From positions 1 through 64,000 of IMG/VR virus record IMGVR_UViG_3300034106_006471: a DNA stretch of 64,000 bases; one strand, written 5' to 3'. The notes under the pieces were generated by a model that was not told the DNA's origin, did not search any database, and saw nothing but the letters and a program-made list of their open reading frames with translations. Positions 1-8,706 of the stretch are shown piece after piece (the first letter of the stretch is position 1; each line of letters begins with the position of its first letter). Position numbers and translations under genes: made by a program. The stretch is from a virus.

Positions 1-1
1 T

Positions 2-3000
2 AATCTTTATATTAATAATATTCCAGTAAGCGTTAGCGGACACGATCATTTATCAAGTAATATAACAGATTTCAATAGTAGCGTAAGTGGATTATTACCA
101 TCGATTACAGGAACAGGATATGTAAATACTTTATTCAATAATAGTACTTATTCTATTAGTGTTAGCGGATTACAACCAAGCGGAAACTATAGCGTTGAAG
201 GTCATACTCACGACAGATTAACTAATAATGATAAAGAAGTTGTGCTTAGTAGCAGCGGTTCTTTAACATTCCCAAGCGGAAGTATCCTAAGTGAAACAAA
301 TAATACACTATCCATAGCTCCTCCAACAGCAGCTTCTGGACAGAGCTTAGTTATTAGACCAACAGTAGCAACCTGGGGCTTAACTTCAAGCGGATATATA
401 GTATATGGTAGTCCAATTACTATTTCAGTTACTCTAAATAGCTGGGCTTATTTTGGAACAGTAAACTATACAATCTCTGGCTCTGGAGTTACTCCACAAT
501 CATTAGGTCGAGCATTAACTGGTAAATTAACTTTCGTAAGCACATCTGCTCCAGATACAGAAACTATTACTTGGACCATACCAGCTAATAGCAATATCTC
601 TGAATTTACTCTAACGCTAACAAGCGTTGATGGAACATTATCGACCGATCCACAGACCCAAAATGATCCAGAACTATATTACAATTTTGAATATAATGGT
701 ATGCCAACTGGTCAATTTATTACTGTGACTAATGATGGAATGTCTAATTCGGAGCATAGTCATGTTCATCTTGTGGCAGGGGATCCATCAATAGTTGACA
801 TTTATTTAGGTGATGACGACCAATATATCAAGATTGAAAAAAATGGTGGAGATGTGATTATTGGCACGGATTTAAATAATAATCAATGGGTCTTTGATAA
901 TACTGGTGGATTAACACTTCCCAATGGCACTAATATAGATGTCCCCTTTGGACAACCCCGCACCGGCGCCATAGCTATAACAAATTCCACAGAATTATTA
1001 ATTGAAACTAATAGTGATACCACTAACAACCTATGGACATTTGGCATAGACGGTAGCACAATACTTCCTGAGAATACTTTAAAAGGTTATTCTTTTACTG
1101 CTACTAATACTGTTACTAACTATATTCCGCAAGCAGCGCAGTTTTTATATACCGATAATCCAATACTAGGTTTAATATCAACAATAGGTGGAGTGTGGTA
1201 TATCAAAGGTCCGGGATTGGTGGGATGGAAACAGATAACCGCAGCACAGGACAATAGTGGAGTTGCTTTAATTTTAAGAATTGGTAGCGGGAATACTCCA
1301 TTGCCAGACGGTTCAGAATTTCCTTCGGGCGGTGGCAATGTTTATACCATAAGCCAATACCTTGAATTTGATCTCAAAGTTGCTGACAAGACTTGGATAT
1401 TTAAACAAGATGGTAATCTAACAATTCCAAGTGGAATAGTTTTTGTAGATAATACTATTCAAACAACCGCTTGGTCTGGAGCCGTATCAATAAATGAGAT
1501 TACTGATTTTGCTAGCGGAGTTAGTGGTTTGCTTCCAACCGTTAGTGGAACTGGTTATGCTGTAACGTCTTTTAATAATAATGTTTACACAGTTAGCGTA
1601 ACCGGTTTACAGCCTAGTGGCAACTATAGTTTAGATGGTCACAATCATATTATAGCAGATGTGAGTGGCTTACAAACCGCTTTGGACAACAAACAGCCTA
1701 GCGGAATATATGCCAGTGGAATTCATTCTCATGTTAGTAATGACATAACGGATTTTGCTATTTCTGTGAGCGGATTGTTGCCGGTTAAAAATATTCTGGC
1801 TGGTTATGATATTAATATTACTAATAATAACGGCGTTTATACCGTCGCTTCTACAAACTTAGTCCATGTTGATAGTCAACAGCCTCAAGGGTTTATCAAT
1901 AGAACTGATAGTAGAATTAGTGTTAGTGGTAATATTTTTACAATAGAACCCACAGGAAGCTCATATAGTTATTATAATAAAGGTATCAAAGTTGTTAAAA
2001 CTAGTGGTGATAGTTTAACTATACCAAATCTTACTCAAATTAATTATATTCATTTTGATACTATTAATAATCAAATATCAAATAAAACTACGGGTTTTGA
2101 TTTTTCTACTGATATTCCTATCGCATATATAGCTTGGAACAGTGGAGTTGGTCCTAGTGGACAAATGACTTTCTTTGCTGAAGAACGTCATGGTATTGTG
2201 ATGGACACTAGCACTCACAAGTGGATTCATACTACTTTTGGCGCACAATATGTTGGCGGTTTAAGTATTGGTAATTATGTTTTAGGTGGAGATGGGTCTA
2301 GTAATAGTCATGCAACTATATCAATTGGTAATGGTACTCTTTATCAAGAAGATATTGAAATAAATATTACTGATAGTTCTAGTACCGATCCGTTCTGTCA
2401 AGAGTTAAGCCCGATTGCTCAAATTCCCGTTTATTATCACCAAGGAACTACTGGTCAGTGGGTTAAGAATACTGCCACGGACTATCCTGTTAAATATGGT
2501 GCTAATGGACCACAATATAACTTATTAACTGGTAACAACTGGACAATTCCCGATGTTAGCCCCGGTGGACAAACAAGATATTTTGCGATGTGGATTCTTG
2601 CAACTAATCAGATTGATGATCCTATAATCAGCATTATGGGTCAGAGGATAGACAGCAATCAAGGATCGGCTGAGAACAATAATTCTTGGGGCGATATTAA
2701 TCTTACTAATTTGCCATTAAGTGAAGTTAAACCTCTTTATAGACTAATATTTGCTGGCGATAGCGATTATACAAATGTTCCTAAATGTAGGTTACTTAGT
2801 ATTCTTGATATACGAGTAGCCGTAATTAGCACTATTGCTGGAGTTACTCAAAATGATCACGGAAGTTTGTTCGGGTTAGGTGATGATGATCACTCTCAAT
2901 ATTTACATGTGGATAATAATCGAACAGTTAATGCAATTCATAATTTTATTAATGGATTAACTGTTAATGGTACTAGTGTAAGTGTAAGTGGTCATTCTCA

Positions 3001-3433
3001 TACATCTTCTGATATCACGGATTTTAACTCTAGTGTTAGTGGACTGTTGCCAGTAACAAATATAGTTGGCGGCTCTAATGTGTCTATTAGTTCATCAGGA
3101 TCAATTTATACAGTAGCAGTAACAGGCTCATTAGGACTAACTACAGAAGAGGTTGATGATAGAGTTAGTAGTTTATTAGTGGCCGGTACTGGTATAGCTT
3201 TATCTTATAATGATAATGCTAATACTTTGACAGTATCAACTACTAAAAATATAATATTATCTGATGTGGTTAGCGACACTAACTATATTGGAATAGCACC
3301 AGCCAACACCCTGGTAAGTGCGTCTTCATGGAAAATCAAAAGAACAATTTATAGCACTAGTGGTACGATTAGCAGTACTGGTGTTGCAAATAATGTTGCT
3401 TGGAATGATAGATTAACAGCTTCGTATTCATAA
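2..3433 (+). CDS. Tail/head fibre-like structural protein, 5' end outside window
   Basis: The frame is open from base 2, so the gene starts left of the window; the GTG at 242 is only an internal codon. About 1143 residues are visible. The protein is built of fibre modules: three copies of a motif with H-x-H, then D/E-ITDF and VSGLLP (near bases 40, 1490-1790 and 2990-3050), three W-x-F...G...LP-N/S modules (about 880, 1030, 1390), a DDDHSQYLHVD segment near 2880, and a TTEEVDDRVSSLLVAGTGI segment near 3140. These are known from phage fibre and virion-decoration proteins. The HxH motifs suggest metal ions inside a trimeric stalk (inference). Its place ahead of neck genes makes a head or neck fibre as likely as a tail fibre. 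Receptor and exact location are unknown. Confidence 0.75.
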   Translation, partial: NLYINNIPVSVSGHDHLSSNITDFNSSVSGLLPSITGTGYVNTLFNNSTYSISVSGLQPSGNYSVEGHTHDRLTNNDKEVVLSSSGSLTFPSGSILSETNNTLSIAPPTAASGQSLVIRPTVATWGLTSSGYIVYGSPITISVTLNSWAYFGTVNYTISGSGVTPQSLGRALTGKLTFVSTSAPDTETITWTIPANSNISEFTLTLTSVDGTLSTDPQTQNDPELYYNFEYNGMPTGQFITVTNDGMSNSEHSHVHLVAGDPSIVDIYLGDDDQYIKIEKNGGDVIIGTDLNNNQWVFDNTGGLTLPNGTNIDVPFGQPRTGAIAITNSTELLIETNSDTTNNLWTFGIDGSTILPENTLKGYSFTATNTVTNYIPQAAQFLYTDNPILGLISTIGGVWYIKGPGLVGWKQITAAQDNSGVALILRIGSGNTPLPDGSEFPSGGGNVYTISQYLEFDLKVADKTWIFKQDGNLTIPSGIVFVDNTIQTTAWSGAVSINEITDFASGVSGLLPTVSGTGYAVTSFNNNVYTVSVTGLQPSGNYSLDGHNHIIADVSGLQTALDNKQPSGIYASGIHSHVSNDITDFAISVSGLLPVKNILAGYDINITNNNGVYTVASTNLVHVDSQQPQGFINRTDSRISVSGNIFTIEPTGSSYSYYNKGIKVVKTSGDSLTIPNLTQINYIHFDTINNQISNKTTGFDFSTDIPIAYIAWNSGVGPSGQMTFFAEERHGIVMDTSTHKWIHTTFGAQYVGGLSIGNYVLGGDGSSNSHATISIGNGTLYQEDIEINITDSSSTDPFCQELSPIAQIPVYYHQGTTGQWVKNTATDYPVKYGANGPQYNLLTGNNWTIPDVSPGGQTRYFAMWILATNQIDDPIISIMGQRIDSNQGSAENNNSWGDINLTNLPLSEVKPLYRLIFAGDSDYTNVPKCRLLSILDIRVAVISTIAGVTQNDHGSLFGLGDDDHSQYLHVDNNRTVNAIHNFINGLTVNGTSVSVSGHSHTSSDITDFNSSVSGLLPVTNIVGGSNVSISSSGSIYTVAVTGSLGLTTEEVDDRVSSLLVAGTGIALSYNDNANTLTVSTTKNIILSDVVSDTNYIGIAPANTLVSASSWKIKRTIYSTSGTISSTGVANNVAWNDRLTASYS

Positions 3434-3443
3434 GGAGAATATA

Positions 3444-3731
3444 ATGAATAGTTCTAATCCAATTACTATTGATGATCAAGTATACGACAAATTAACAGTA
3501 AATCTTGCTGTTACTACTAGTTATAATGCCAGTGGTGACAGAGATATGAGCATAGCTATGAGAGTAATTCCTACTAGAATAGATCCTATTAGCGGTCCAC
3601 AAACTGCTGATAGTGCAGCATACACTGTATATAGAGGTAGATTAGCTGAACTACAAAACGAGTCAGAACAAAGTTGTGTTTTAGCTATGACACAGGCTCT
3701 ACAACAATTTATAAGTAGCAAGGGGTGGTAG
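3444..3731 (+). CDS. Small phage protein, full-length copy A of a duplicated cassette
   Basis: A 95-residue protein with a strong ribosome site (TAAGGAG) seven bases before the ATG. I do not recognise a family. The first 33 residues are Asn/Thr/Asp-rich; the rest (VIPTRIDPISGPQTADSAAY and following) is soluble, with a helical C-terminus ending SSKGW. The C-terminal 62 residues are repeated almost unchanged in the downstream 61-residue gene. The next gene begins one base after this stop, so the two are probably co-translated. It may be a partner or chaperone of the fibre-like protein that follows, because the pair was duplicated together; that is inference only. Confidence 0.7.
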   Translation: MNSSNPITIDDQVYDKLTVNLAVTTSYNASGDRDMSIAMRVIPTRIDPISGPQTADSAAYTVYRGRLAELQNESEQSCVLAMTQALQQFISSKGW

Positions 3732-3732
3732 T

Positions 3733-4890
3733 ATGGCTATTTATTATGCGCGCAAAGCTGGTAACGTGAATGCGACGGACGTGTGGGCAACCACGCAGGG
3801 CGGTACGGCGAGCGATCTGTTCCCGTCGTTCACGAGCGCAGACACACTGATGTCGAACAGTTTTACTGTTACCCTTAATGTGAACACTACTGTAGCCGAA
3901 GTGAGAAACGATAATACTGGAGGGGCTACCGCCGGTGGGAATTTTGCTTTGAGTAACGGTGTTATTCTGACAGCAAACGTGATTTGTGGAGCCAATGCTT
4001 CTTGTGTCACTTTTAGTTTGGCATCCCCAAATTCTGCATCTATTGTTGGAAATATATCGAATGCAGCTAATTCGCTACAATCGGCTGCTACCAACGGATC
4101 AAGTGGCACATTGAACATCACGGGGAACTGTACTGGAGGTCCCGCTAATTTAACTAATGGGGTATCCAATTCGAGTTCCGGAACAGTCAACATCACAGGA
4201 ATTTGTACCGGCGGGGCTAACAATGCTCATGGAGCTTATAATTCAAGTATTGGCACAATTAATATTGTTGGGTCTGCTGTTGGAGGTCCAGCTTCGAATT
4301 CTTTTGGAGCGCAAAATGCAAGTATAGGCACCATTAATATTATAGGAACTGCCACAGGTTCCTCCATAGCTATTGGAGCCAATAATAATAGCACAGGAAC
4401 TATGACAGTAACAAGAGCTAAAGGAAATGGATTTGGTAATGGTAGTGTGGGCTTATCTGCGGTTGTTGGAGTTAATGCGGCTCAAAATAGTGCGACTAGA
4501 GTTTACGAAATAGAATATGGTGACCTGGGTATGTCGCCAACTTCTGGGCCAATTATTTTATTAGATGATACTAGTAATGTTGCTTTATTTTATCGCACTT
4601 CTGGTGGCAAGAAAACACTAATAGATAGTTCGGCATCTGCTGGTCATCCAGCAATTACTAATGTGCGTAGCGGAATCTCGTATGCTAATGGCAACTTAAC
4701 AGGAACTTGTGCTGTTCCATCCGCTGGAAGCGTTGCTTTAGGAGTTGCTGTTGATAATACCACTGGCACAGCAATTTTAACACAAGCCGATGTTGAAACA
4801 GCTTTGGCTTCTTTTTCTTCTGGAAGATTAAGTAATTGTGCGACAGTGGCTAGTGTTGGTCAACAAATTATAATGCTGGCGGAGGCATGA
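3733..4890 (+). CDS. Beta-solenoid-like virion decoration/fibre protein, copy 1
   Basis: A 385-residue protein. The N-terminus (MAIYYARKAGNVNATDVWAT) is a conserved virion-protein leader. The middle has short repeats of the type G-T-hydrophobic-N-I-x-G-x-x-x-G-G, each about 18-23 residues, as expected of a right-handed beta-helix (family-level inference). The C-terminal part (from about residue 255) contains VYEIEYGD, SGPIILLDDTSN, VRSGISYANGNLTGTCAVP and ATVASVGQQ, a module I associate with environmental phage structural proteins. The gene ends in IIMLAEA, unlike copy 2, because the end was replaced at a recombination junction. Its stop overlaps the next ATG (ATGA). The first 110 bases are GC-rich (40 of 60 bases at 3781-3840), unlike the surrounding genes, which suggests acquisition from another phage. 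Confidence 0.7.
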   Translation: MAIYYARKAGNVNATDVWATTQGGTASDLFPSFTSADTLMSNSFTVTLNVNTTVAEVRNDNTGGATAGGNFALSNGVILTANVICGANASCVTFSLASPNSASIVGNISNAANSLQSAATNGSSGTLNITGNCTGGPANLTNGVSNSSSGTVNITGICTGGANNAHGAYNSSIGTINIVGSAVGGPASNSFGAQNASIGTINIIGTATGSSIAIGANNNSTGTMTVTRAKGNGFGNGSVGLSAVVGVNAAQNSATRVYEIEYGDLGMSPTSGPIILLDDTSNVALFYRTSGGKKTLIDSSASAGHPAITNVRSGISYANGNLTGTCAVPSAGSVALGVAVDNTTGTAILTQADVETALASFSSGRLSNCATVASVGQQIIMLAEA

Positions 4891-5072
4891 GCATGGCTAT
4901 GAAAGTTATTCCTACTAGAATAGATCCTATTAGCGGTCCACAAACTGCTGATAGTGCAGCATACGCCGTGTATAGAGGCAGATTATCTAAATTACGAAAC
5001 GATCCAGAACAAAATTGCGCATTGGCTATGACACAAGCTTTACAACAATTTATAAGTAGTAAGGAATGGTAA
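4887..5072 (+). CDS. N-terminally truncated copy A' of the small cassette protein
   Basis: A 61-residue protein closely matching residues 34-95 of the 95-residue gene upstream. In its own frame the bases before the ATG read NYNAGGG then MSMAM, matching SYNASGDRD-MSIAM of the full copy. The loss of the N-terminus is therefore a duplication breakpoint and not a wrong start. GGAGG four bases upstream of the ATG gives it a good ribosome site. The ATG overlaps the stop of copy 1 (ATGA). It may be functional in short form or be decaying; the reading frame is intact. Confidence 0.65.
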   Translation: MSMAMKVIPTRIDPISGPQTADSAAYAVYRGRLSKLRNDPEQNCALAMTQALQQFISSKEW

Positions 5073-5073
5073 T

Positions 5074-6243
5074 ATGGCGATTTATTATGCGCGCAAAGCT
5101 GGCAACGTGAATGCGACGGACGTGTGGGCGACAACGCCAAGCGGTACGGCGTCCAATTTGTTTTCATCATTCACTAGTGCGGATACGCTTTACGCTAACG
5201 GTTTCTCTGTTACGCTGAATGTAAACACCACGGTTCTTGACGTTCGCACCGACAATACAAACTCCGCAACGGCTGGTGGCGCCTTTACACTTAGCGATGG
5301 AGTAACGCTCACAGCTAACGTTGTCGCAGGATCAAACAACGGTTGCGTTGGGTATTCCGGGAATGGATTAAACTCTGCAACGATTGTTGGTTCTGTGACG
5401 GGTGGTACTGGAACGAGTGCCAGCGGTGCAGTTCTAATGAGCGGAACCGGAACATTGAACATTGTTGGAAATGTTACAGCAGGCTCGACTTCACAATCCT
5501 CCGGTGTGCAGTTTCAGTCAGGCAATGGAACAATAAACATTACTGGAAACGTAACTGGGGGTGGCTCAGGAAATGCATACGGAGTGTTTGTTAATCTCGG
5601 AACAGCACAGACGCTCAATATCACCGGCATCGTAACTGGAGGTTCTGCTGGCGTGGGAGTGCTTGCTAATGTGGCTTATACCTTAAACCTCACCGGCACG
5701 GCTGTTGGAGGTGTTGTCTCGGCCGGAATAAGCGTGACCGGATCTGCCACCGTCACGGCGACCCGTGCCAAGGGAAACGGATTTGGAAACGGATCATCAG
5801 GCTTGTCGGCGGCTGTTGGTATTTCCGTGACTGTACAGACCAGCAATACGAGAGTTTACGAAGTTGAATATGGAGATCGAGGACAGTCGCCAACATCTGG
5901 TCCTATTATTTTATTAAATGATACTAGCAATGTGGTGCTGTTCTACCGAACAAGCGGTGGCAAGAAAACACTAATAGACAGTTCGGCATCTGCTGGTCAT
6001 CCATCAATTACTAATGTTCGTAGTGGTATAGCATATGCTAATAATAATTTAACAGGAACTTGTGCTGTTCCAGCAGCCAGTAGTGTTACTGTTGGAGTTG
6101 CTGTTGATAATACCACTGGTACAGCAGTTTTAACACAAGCCGATGTTGAAACAGCCTTGGCTTCTTTTTCTTCTGGAAGATTAAGTAATTGTGCTACTGT
6201 TGCTACTGTTGGCCAACAGTTGTCAGACGCTTTGAGTGGATAA
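5074..6243 (+). CDS. Beta-solenoid-like virion decoration/fibre protein, copy 2
   Basis: A 389-residue paralogue of the 385-residue protein. It has the same leader (MAIYYARKAGNVNATDVWAT), the same repeat type (GTLNIVGNVTAG, GTINITGNVTGG), and a nearly identical C-terminal 130 residues ending VGQQLSDALSG, which appears to be the native end. The central repeats differ strongly from copy 1. DNA is GC-rich from about 5080 to 5880 (37 of 60 bases at 5101-5160) and then becomes AT-rich and close to copy 1, so the gene is a mosaic. Likely role: surface or fibre decoration of the virion. It is the last gene before a promoter and the neck genes. Confidence 0.7.
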   Translation: MAIYYARKAGNVNATDVWATTPSGTASNLFSSFTSADTLYANGFSVTLNVNTTVLDVRTDNTNSATAGGAFTLSDGVTLTANVVAGSNNGCVGYSGNGLNSATIVGSVTGGTGTSASGAVLMSGTGTLNIVGNVTAGSTSQSSGVQFQSGNGTINITGNVTGGGSGNAYGVFVNLGTAQTLNITGIVTGGSAGVGVLANVAYTLNLTGTAVGGVVSAGISVTGSATVTATRAKGNGFGNGSSGLSAAVGISVTVQTSNTRVYEVEYGDRGQSPTSGPIILLNDTSNVVLFYRTSGGKKTLIDSSASAGHPSITNVRSGIAYANNNLTGTCAVPAASSVTVGVAVDNTTGTAVLTQADVETALASFSSGRLSNCATVATVGQQLSDALSG

Positions 6244-6273
6244 TAGATTCCGAGAAGCATCTAATTTATGATC

Positions 6274-6302
6274 TTGATAACAACCCCATAATAGTGTATA
6301 AT
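6274..6302 (+). promoter_or_regulatory. Sigma70-type promoter ahead of the neck genes
   Basis: TTGATA at 6274-6279 and TATAAT at 6297-6302 are separated by 17 bases. That is one mismatch from the bacterial -35 consensus, a perfect -10 and ideal spacing. It lies in a 96-base gap, and start of transcription would fall near 6309. An AAAGG ribosome site (6327-6331) and the ATG at 6340 follow. It is the best promoter match I found in the window and implies use of the host's main sigma factor at this point. Confidence 0.6.
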
Positions 6303-6339
6303 TATACAGATAAAGTAGTTTTAAAGAAAGGCCATATTT

Positions 6340-6849
6340 ATGAGCTGGCAGATTGAAATACCTATTATAGTACGTACATTAATTAATGATTTATCAGATC
6401 AGCCAGTTTATAGCGATGATAGATTATTACAAGTTATAGCTGTTTCAGCTAAATATGTGCAATTTGATGTTAGTTTGGATACTAAATATATAGTAGATGT
6501 GGCCAATCCTAATATTAGTCCAGACCCTACCAATAGTAGAGATGAAATATTTATTAGTTTGGTTAGTTTGAAAGCTGCTTGTATTATTGATCAAAGTAGC
6601 CTACGAACTCAAGCAGCTATGGAAGGAGTAAGAGCATCACTAGGTCCAGCAAGTTTGTCTGTTAGTAATAGCTTACAAGGAGCTTTAGCTATTTTAGACA
6701 AAGGAGCGTGCGCAGCATATGACGAATTAACCAGTCATTGGGATGTAGCCCAAGCTACTACTGCCAAAGCTATACTCAGTCCATTTGTTGGTAATAAATT
6801 TGATCCACGAGCTATACGTAATTCTTATGGTAATAGAGATTTTTTTTAA
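6340..6849 (+). CDS. Probable head-tail connector (neck) protein
   Basis: A 169-residue, mostly helical, soluble protein with a ribosome site eight bases before its ATG. The N-terminus (VRTLINDLSDQPVYSDDRL) and the alanine-rich helices that follow resemble connector/adaptor proteins, which bind the portal ring, but there is no diagnostic motif. It is the first gene of a tight cluster running to the tail tube gene. That is where neck proteins are encoded in siphoviruses, and position is the main argument. An internal scaffold or decoration role remains possible. Confidence 0.45.
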   Translation: MSWQIEIPIIVRTLINDLSDQPVYSDDRLLQVIAVSAKYVQFDVSLDTKYIVDVANPNISPDPTNSRDEIFISLVSLKAACIIDQSSLRTQAAMEGVRASLGPASLSVSNSLQGALAILDKGACAAYDELTSHWDVAQATTAKAILSPFVGNKFDPRAIRNSYGNRDFF

Positions 6850-6863
6850 TAGGATAATACATT

Positions 6864-7994
6864 ATGTCATCTGCAATTCATAATTTTTTTATAGAACAAG
6901 GTAGTAGCTTTGAAATAATATTTGAATACTTGGACGAAAATGGATCTCCTATACCTATAGATCCTAATGATTGTGTTAGATTAAAATTAAAAACAAATAA
7001 CAATGAATACGCAGTATGGAGAAACGCAGGATTAACTGATGGTACTGGCTTACTAACATCTCAGAATGACTCATCTTTATCCAGTAATCAAATTAAATGG
7101 AAATTATCTTCTATAATAACAAAAACATATAATTTTGACACAGCATCATATGCTCTAGATATTATTGTTGGAGGATCTCCAGAAACTAACACCATTAAAT
7201 TAGCTACTGGTCAAATAGCATTAATAAAAGATATTTTTCTAACAGAGTGTTTAACTAACGAAGCTCTTAAAACTTGTAAAGATTGTACTGATGTTACAGC
7301 TTCAGATGCGTCTATAACTCCTGACCCTAATCTTACTCCGACTCCTAGTAGTACTTTAGGTTCTTTTATTACGCCTACTCCAACACCGTCTGTTGGATCT
7401 AGTATGCAAATACAGGATAACTTGTGTGATTATTTGTGTAGGGGTCTGGATATTTTTGCTCAACTATATACTGGATCAGGTATTAATATTTCTGATGCTA
7501 TTATGAATAATGGATCAGGAATAGCACAAAACTCAAATAATACTATTACAGTACTTAATACCGGAGTAGCAACTAATATCGAGTTATATATAGATAGTTT
7601 AACTCATGAAAATCCCAGCGATTTAACTTTATTCTTAACTCCACCTACAGGAACACCTATATTATTATCTCATAGGAATAAAATTAATAATTATAGTCCT
7701 ATTAGCGGAGTTAGTTTTTCATTTTCTAACAAAGCATTGCCTGGTACATATTTATATAACAAAAGTAATAGTAATGATTTACACGTTAATATTCTAAAAA
7801 ATAGCGGAGTCACACCACCTTCCCCATATAATAGTACATATGCATATAATTTTGATCATTTATTTAACAGTAGCGTGAGTGGTAATTGGACCCTTAATGT
7901 GCTTGATAATGATCCGGGAGCAACGGGCTATATCAAAGGATGGAATCTTGTTATAACGTATTTACCACCAGAAACATATATTGAAAATACATAA
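6864..7994 (+). CDS. Virion protein with baseplate-upper-like N-domain and P-domain
   Basis: A 376-residue protein. Residues 1-130 (FFIEQGSSFEIIFEYLDENG...) match the beta-sandwich pattern at the start of many phage baseplate or appendage proteins, beginning with EQG-x-F. A Thr/Pro-rich linker (about 150-175) follows. Residues about 210-370 look like a proprotein-convertase P-domain: a start with short N/S-rich strands, then DLTLFLTPPTGTPILLSHR, and finally SGNWTLNVLDNDPGATGYIK and GWNLVI, the family's closing signature. P-domains fold as jelly-roll sandwiches and often bind calcium or aid adhesion. No protease domain is present, so here it is probably a binding or stabilising module on the neck or tail. 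Confidence 0.65.
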   Translation: MSSAIHNFFIEQGSSFEIIFEYLDENGSPIPIDPNDCVRLKLKTNNNEYAVWRNAGLTDGTGLLTSQNDSSLSSNQIKWKLSSIITKTYNFDTASYALDIIVGGSPETNTIKLATGQIALIKDIFLTECLTNEALKTCKDCTDVTASDASITPDPNLTPTPSSTLGSFITPTPTPSVGSSMQIQDNLCDYLCRGLDIFAQLYTGSGINISDAIMNNGSGIAQNSNNTITVLNTGVATNIELYIDSLTHENPSDLTLFLTPPTGTPILLSHRNKINNYSPISGVSFSFSNKALPGTYLYNKSNSNDLHVNILKNSGVTPPSPYNSTYAYNFDHLFNSSVSGNWTLNVLDNDPGATGYIKGWNLVITYLPPETYIENT

Positions 7995-7996
7995 TA

Positions 7997-8206
7997 ATGA
8001 ATATTATAGCTCTTAATAGGTCTCAATCTTTTGTTAAGGCCACTGTTCCATACAATTTATTTATTGTTAGAAAAGATGGACAAAATGCATCTTTTCAAAA
8101 TACTACATTATTTCAAACTTTATCATCATCGAATCAAGAAAAAGTTACTATTCAAAATAGTCCCATGCTTTTAGCTCAAATATTTAGAGATACCAATAAA
8201 ATATGA
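7997..8206 (+). CDS. Small hypothetical protein in the neck cluster
   Basis: A 69-residue protein of unknown family, starting two bases after the previous stop and sharing ATGA with the next gene. The composition is ordinary for this genome, with a hydrophobic first half (ATVPYNLFIVRKDGQNASF) and a Gln/Ser-rich second half. It has no signal peptide or membrane segment. Translational coupling on both sides supports it being real; a minor structural or assembly role in the neck is inferred from place only. Confidence 0.5.
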   Translation: MNIIALNRSQSFVKATVPYNLFIVRKDGQNASFQNTTLFQTLSSSNQEKVTIQNSPMLLAQIFRDTNKI

Positions 8207-8706
8207 TTTTTAATCAAAATTTAAAAAATACATATAAAAAAATGATTGATCAAATTCTTAGTCAAGAAGGATTGACTAATCAATGCACTTTATATTTTGA
8301 TAATAATATAACATCATATTGTAATAATTGTTTATTCGATAAATCTACAGAAATGTCCAGTAATATATACAATGGTAATGGACCTAATCCATTTCCTGAT
8401 TATACAACATGTCCTATTTGTATGGGTAGTGGTAAAACATTATTAAATTCAATAACTAAACAATTATATTTAGCAGTTATTTTTGATACCAAGTCTTTTA
8501 TGAATATGACTTCTACAAAATTAGTAAATATTCCTGATGGAACTATACAAATTATATGCTCTAAAAATTATGCTACTGATCTTAGATCATGTTCTTATTT
8601 GACTATTAATAGTTATCCAGAAATTAAATATGAAAAATTAACAGATATTAATCCTGTAGGATTTGGTGACTTAGATTATATTTTTATGAACTGGAGAAGA
8701 GTATGA
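8203..8706 (+). CDS. Zinc-knuckle neck/tail-completion protein
   Basis: A 167-residue protein with two CxxC pairs (C40/C43 and C70/C73). The second lies in TTCPICMGSGK, a DnaJ-type C-x-x-C-x-G-x-G knuckle, so one zinc ion is very likely bound. The remainder is a beta-rich domain (VNIPDGTIQIICSKNYATDL...) ending GFGDLDYIFMNWRRV. Similar small CxxC proteins are encoded between connector and tail tube genes in other phages, suggesting a head-closure or tail-completion protein. It overlaps both neighbours by ATGA. Confidence 0.5.
   Translation: MIFNQNLKNTYKKMIDQILSQEGLTNQCTLYFDNNITSYCNNCLFDKSTEMSSNIYNGNGPNPFPDYTTCPICMGSGKTLLNSITKQLYLAVIFDTKSFMNMTSTKLVNIPDGTIQIICSKNYATDLRSCSYLTINSYPEIKYEKLTDINPVGFGDLDYIFMNWRRV

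Larger units (their letters stand above)
3444..6243 (+). repeat. Tandem duplication of a two-gene cassette with a visible junction
   Basis: Two head-to-tail copies of [small protein + solenoid protein]. The junction lies at 4868-4876, where nine bases (TTATAATGC) also occur at 3521-3529 inside the first gene. Left of it the sequence is the end of the solenoid gene; right of it, the interior of the small gene. The event therefore removed the first ~26 codons of the second small gene and the native tail of the first solenoid gene. The copies have since diverged, mostly in the solenoid centre. Confidence 0.75.

Noticed and set aside
242-3433. GTG at 242 as the start of the first gene
   Set aside because: The same frame is open back to base 2 and codes the same HxH/ITDF/VSGLLP module found later in the protein.
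3744-4223. Minus-strand 159-residue ORF
   Set aside because: It is a shadow of the GC-rich solenoid gene; the composition is Pro/Val-rich and there is no ribosome site or neighbour context.
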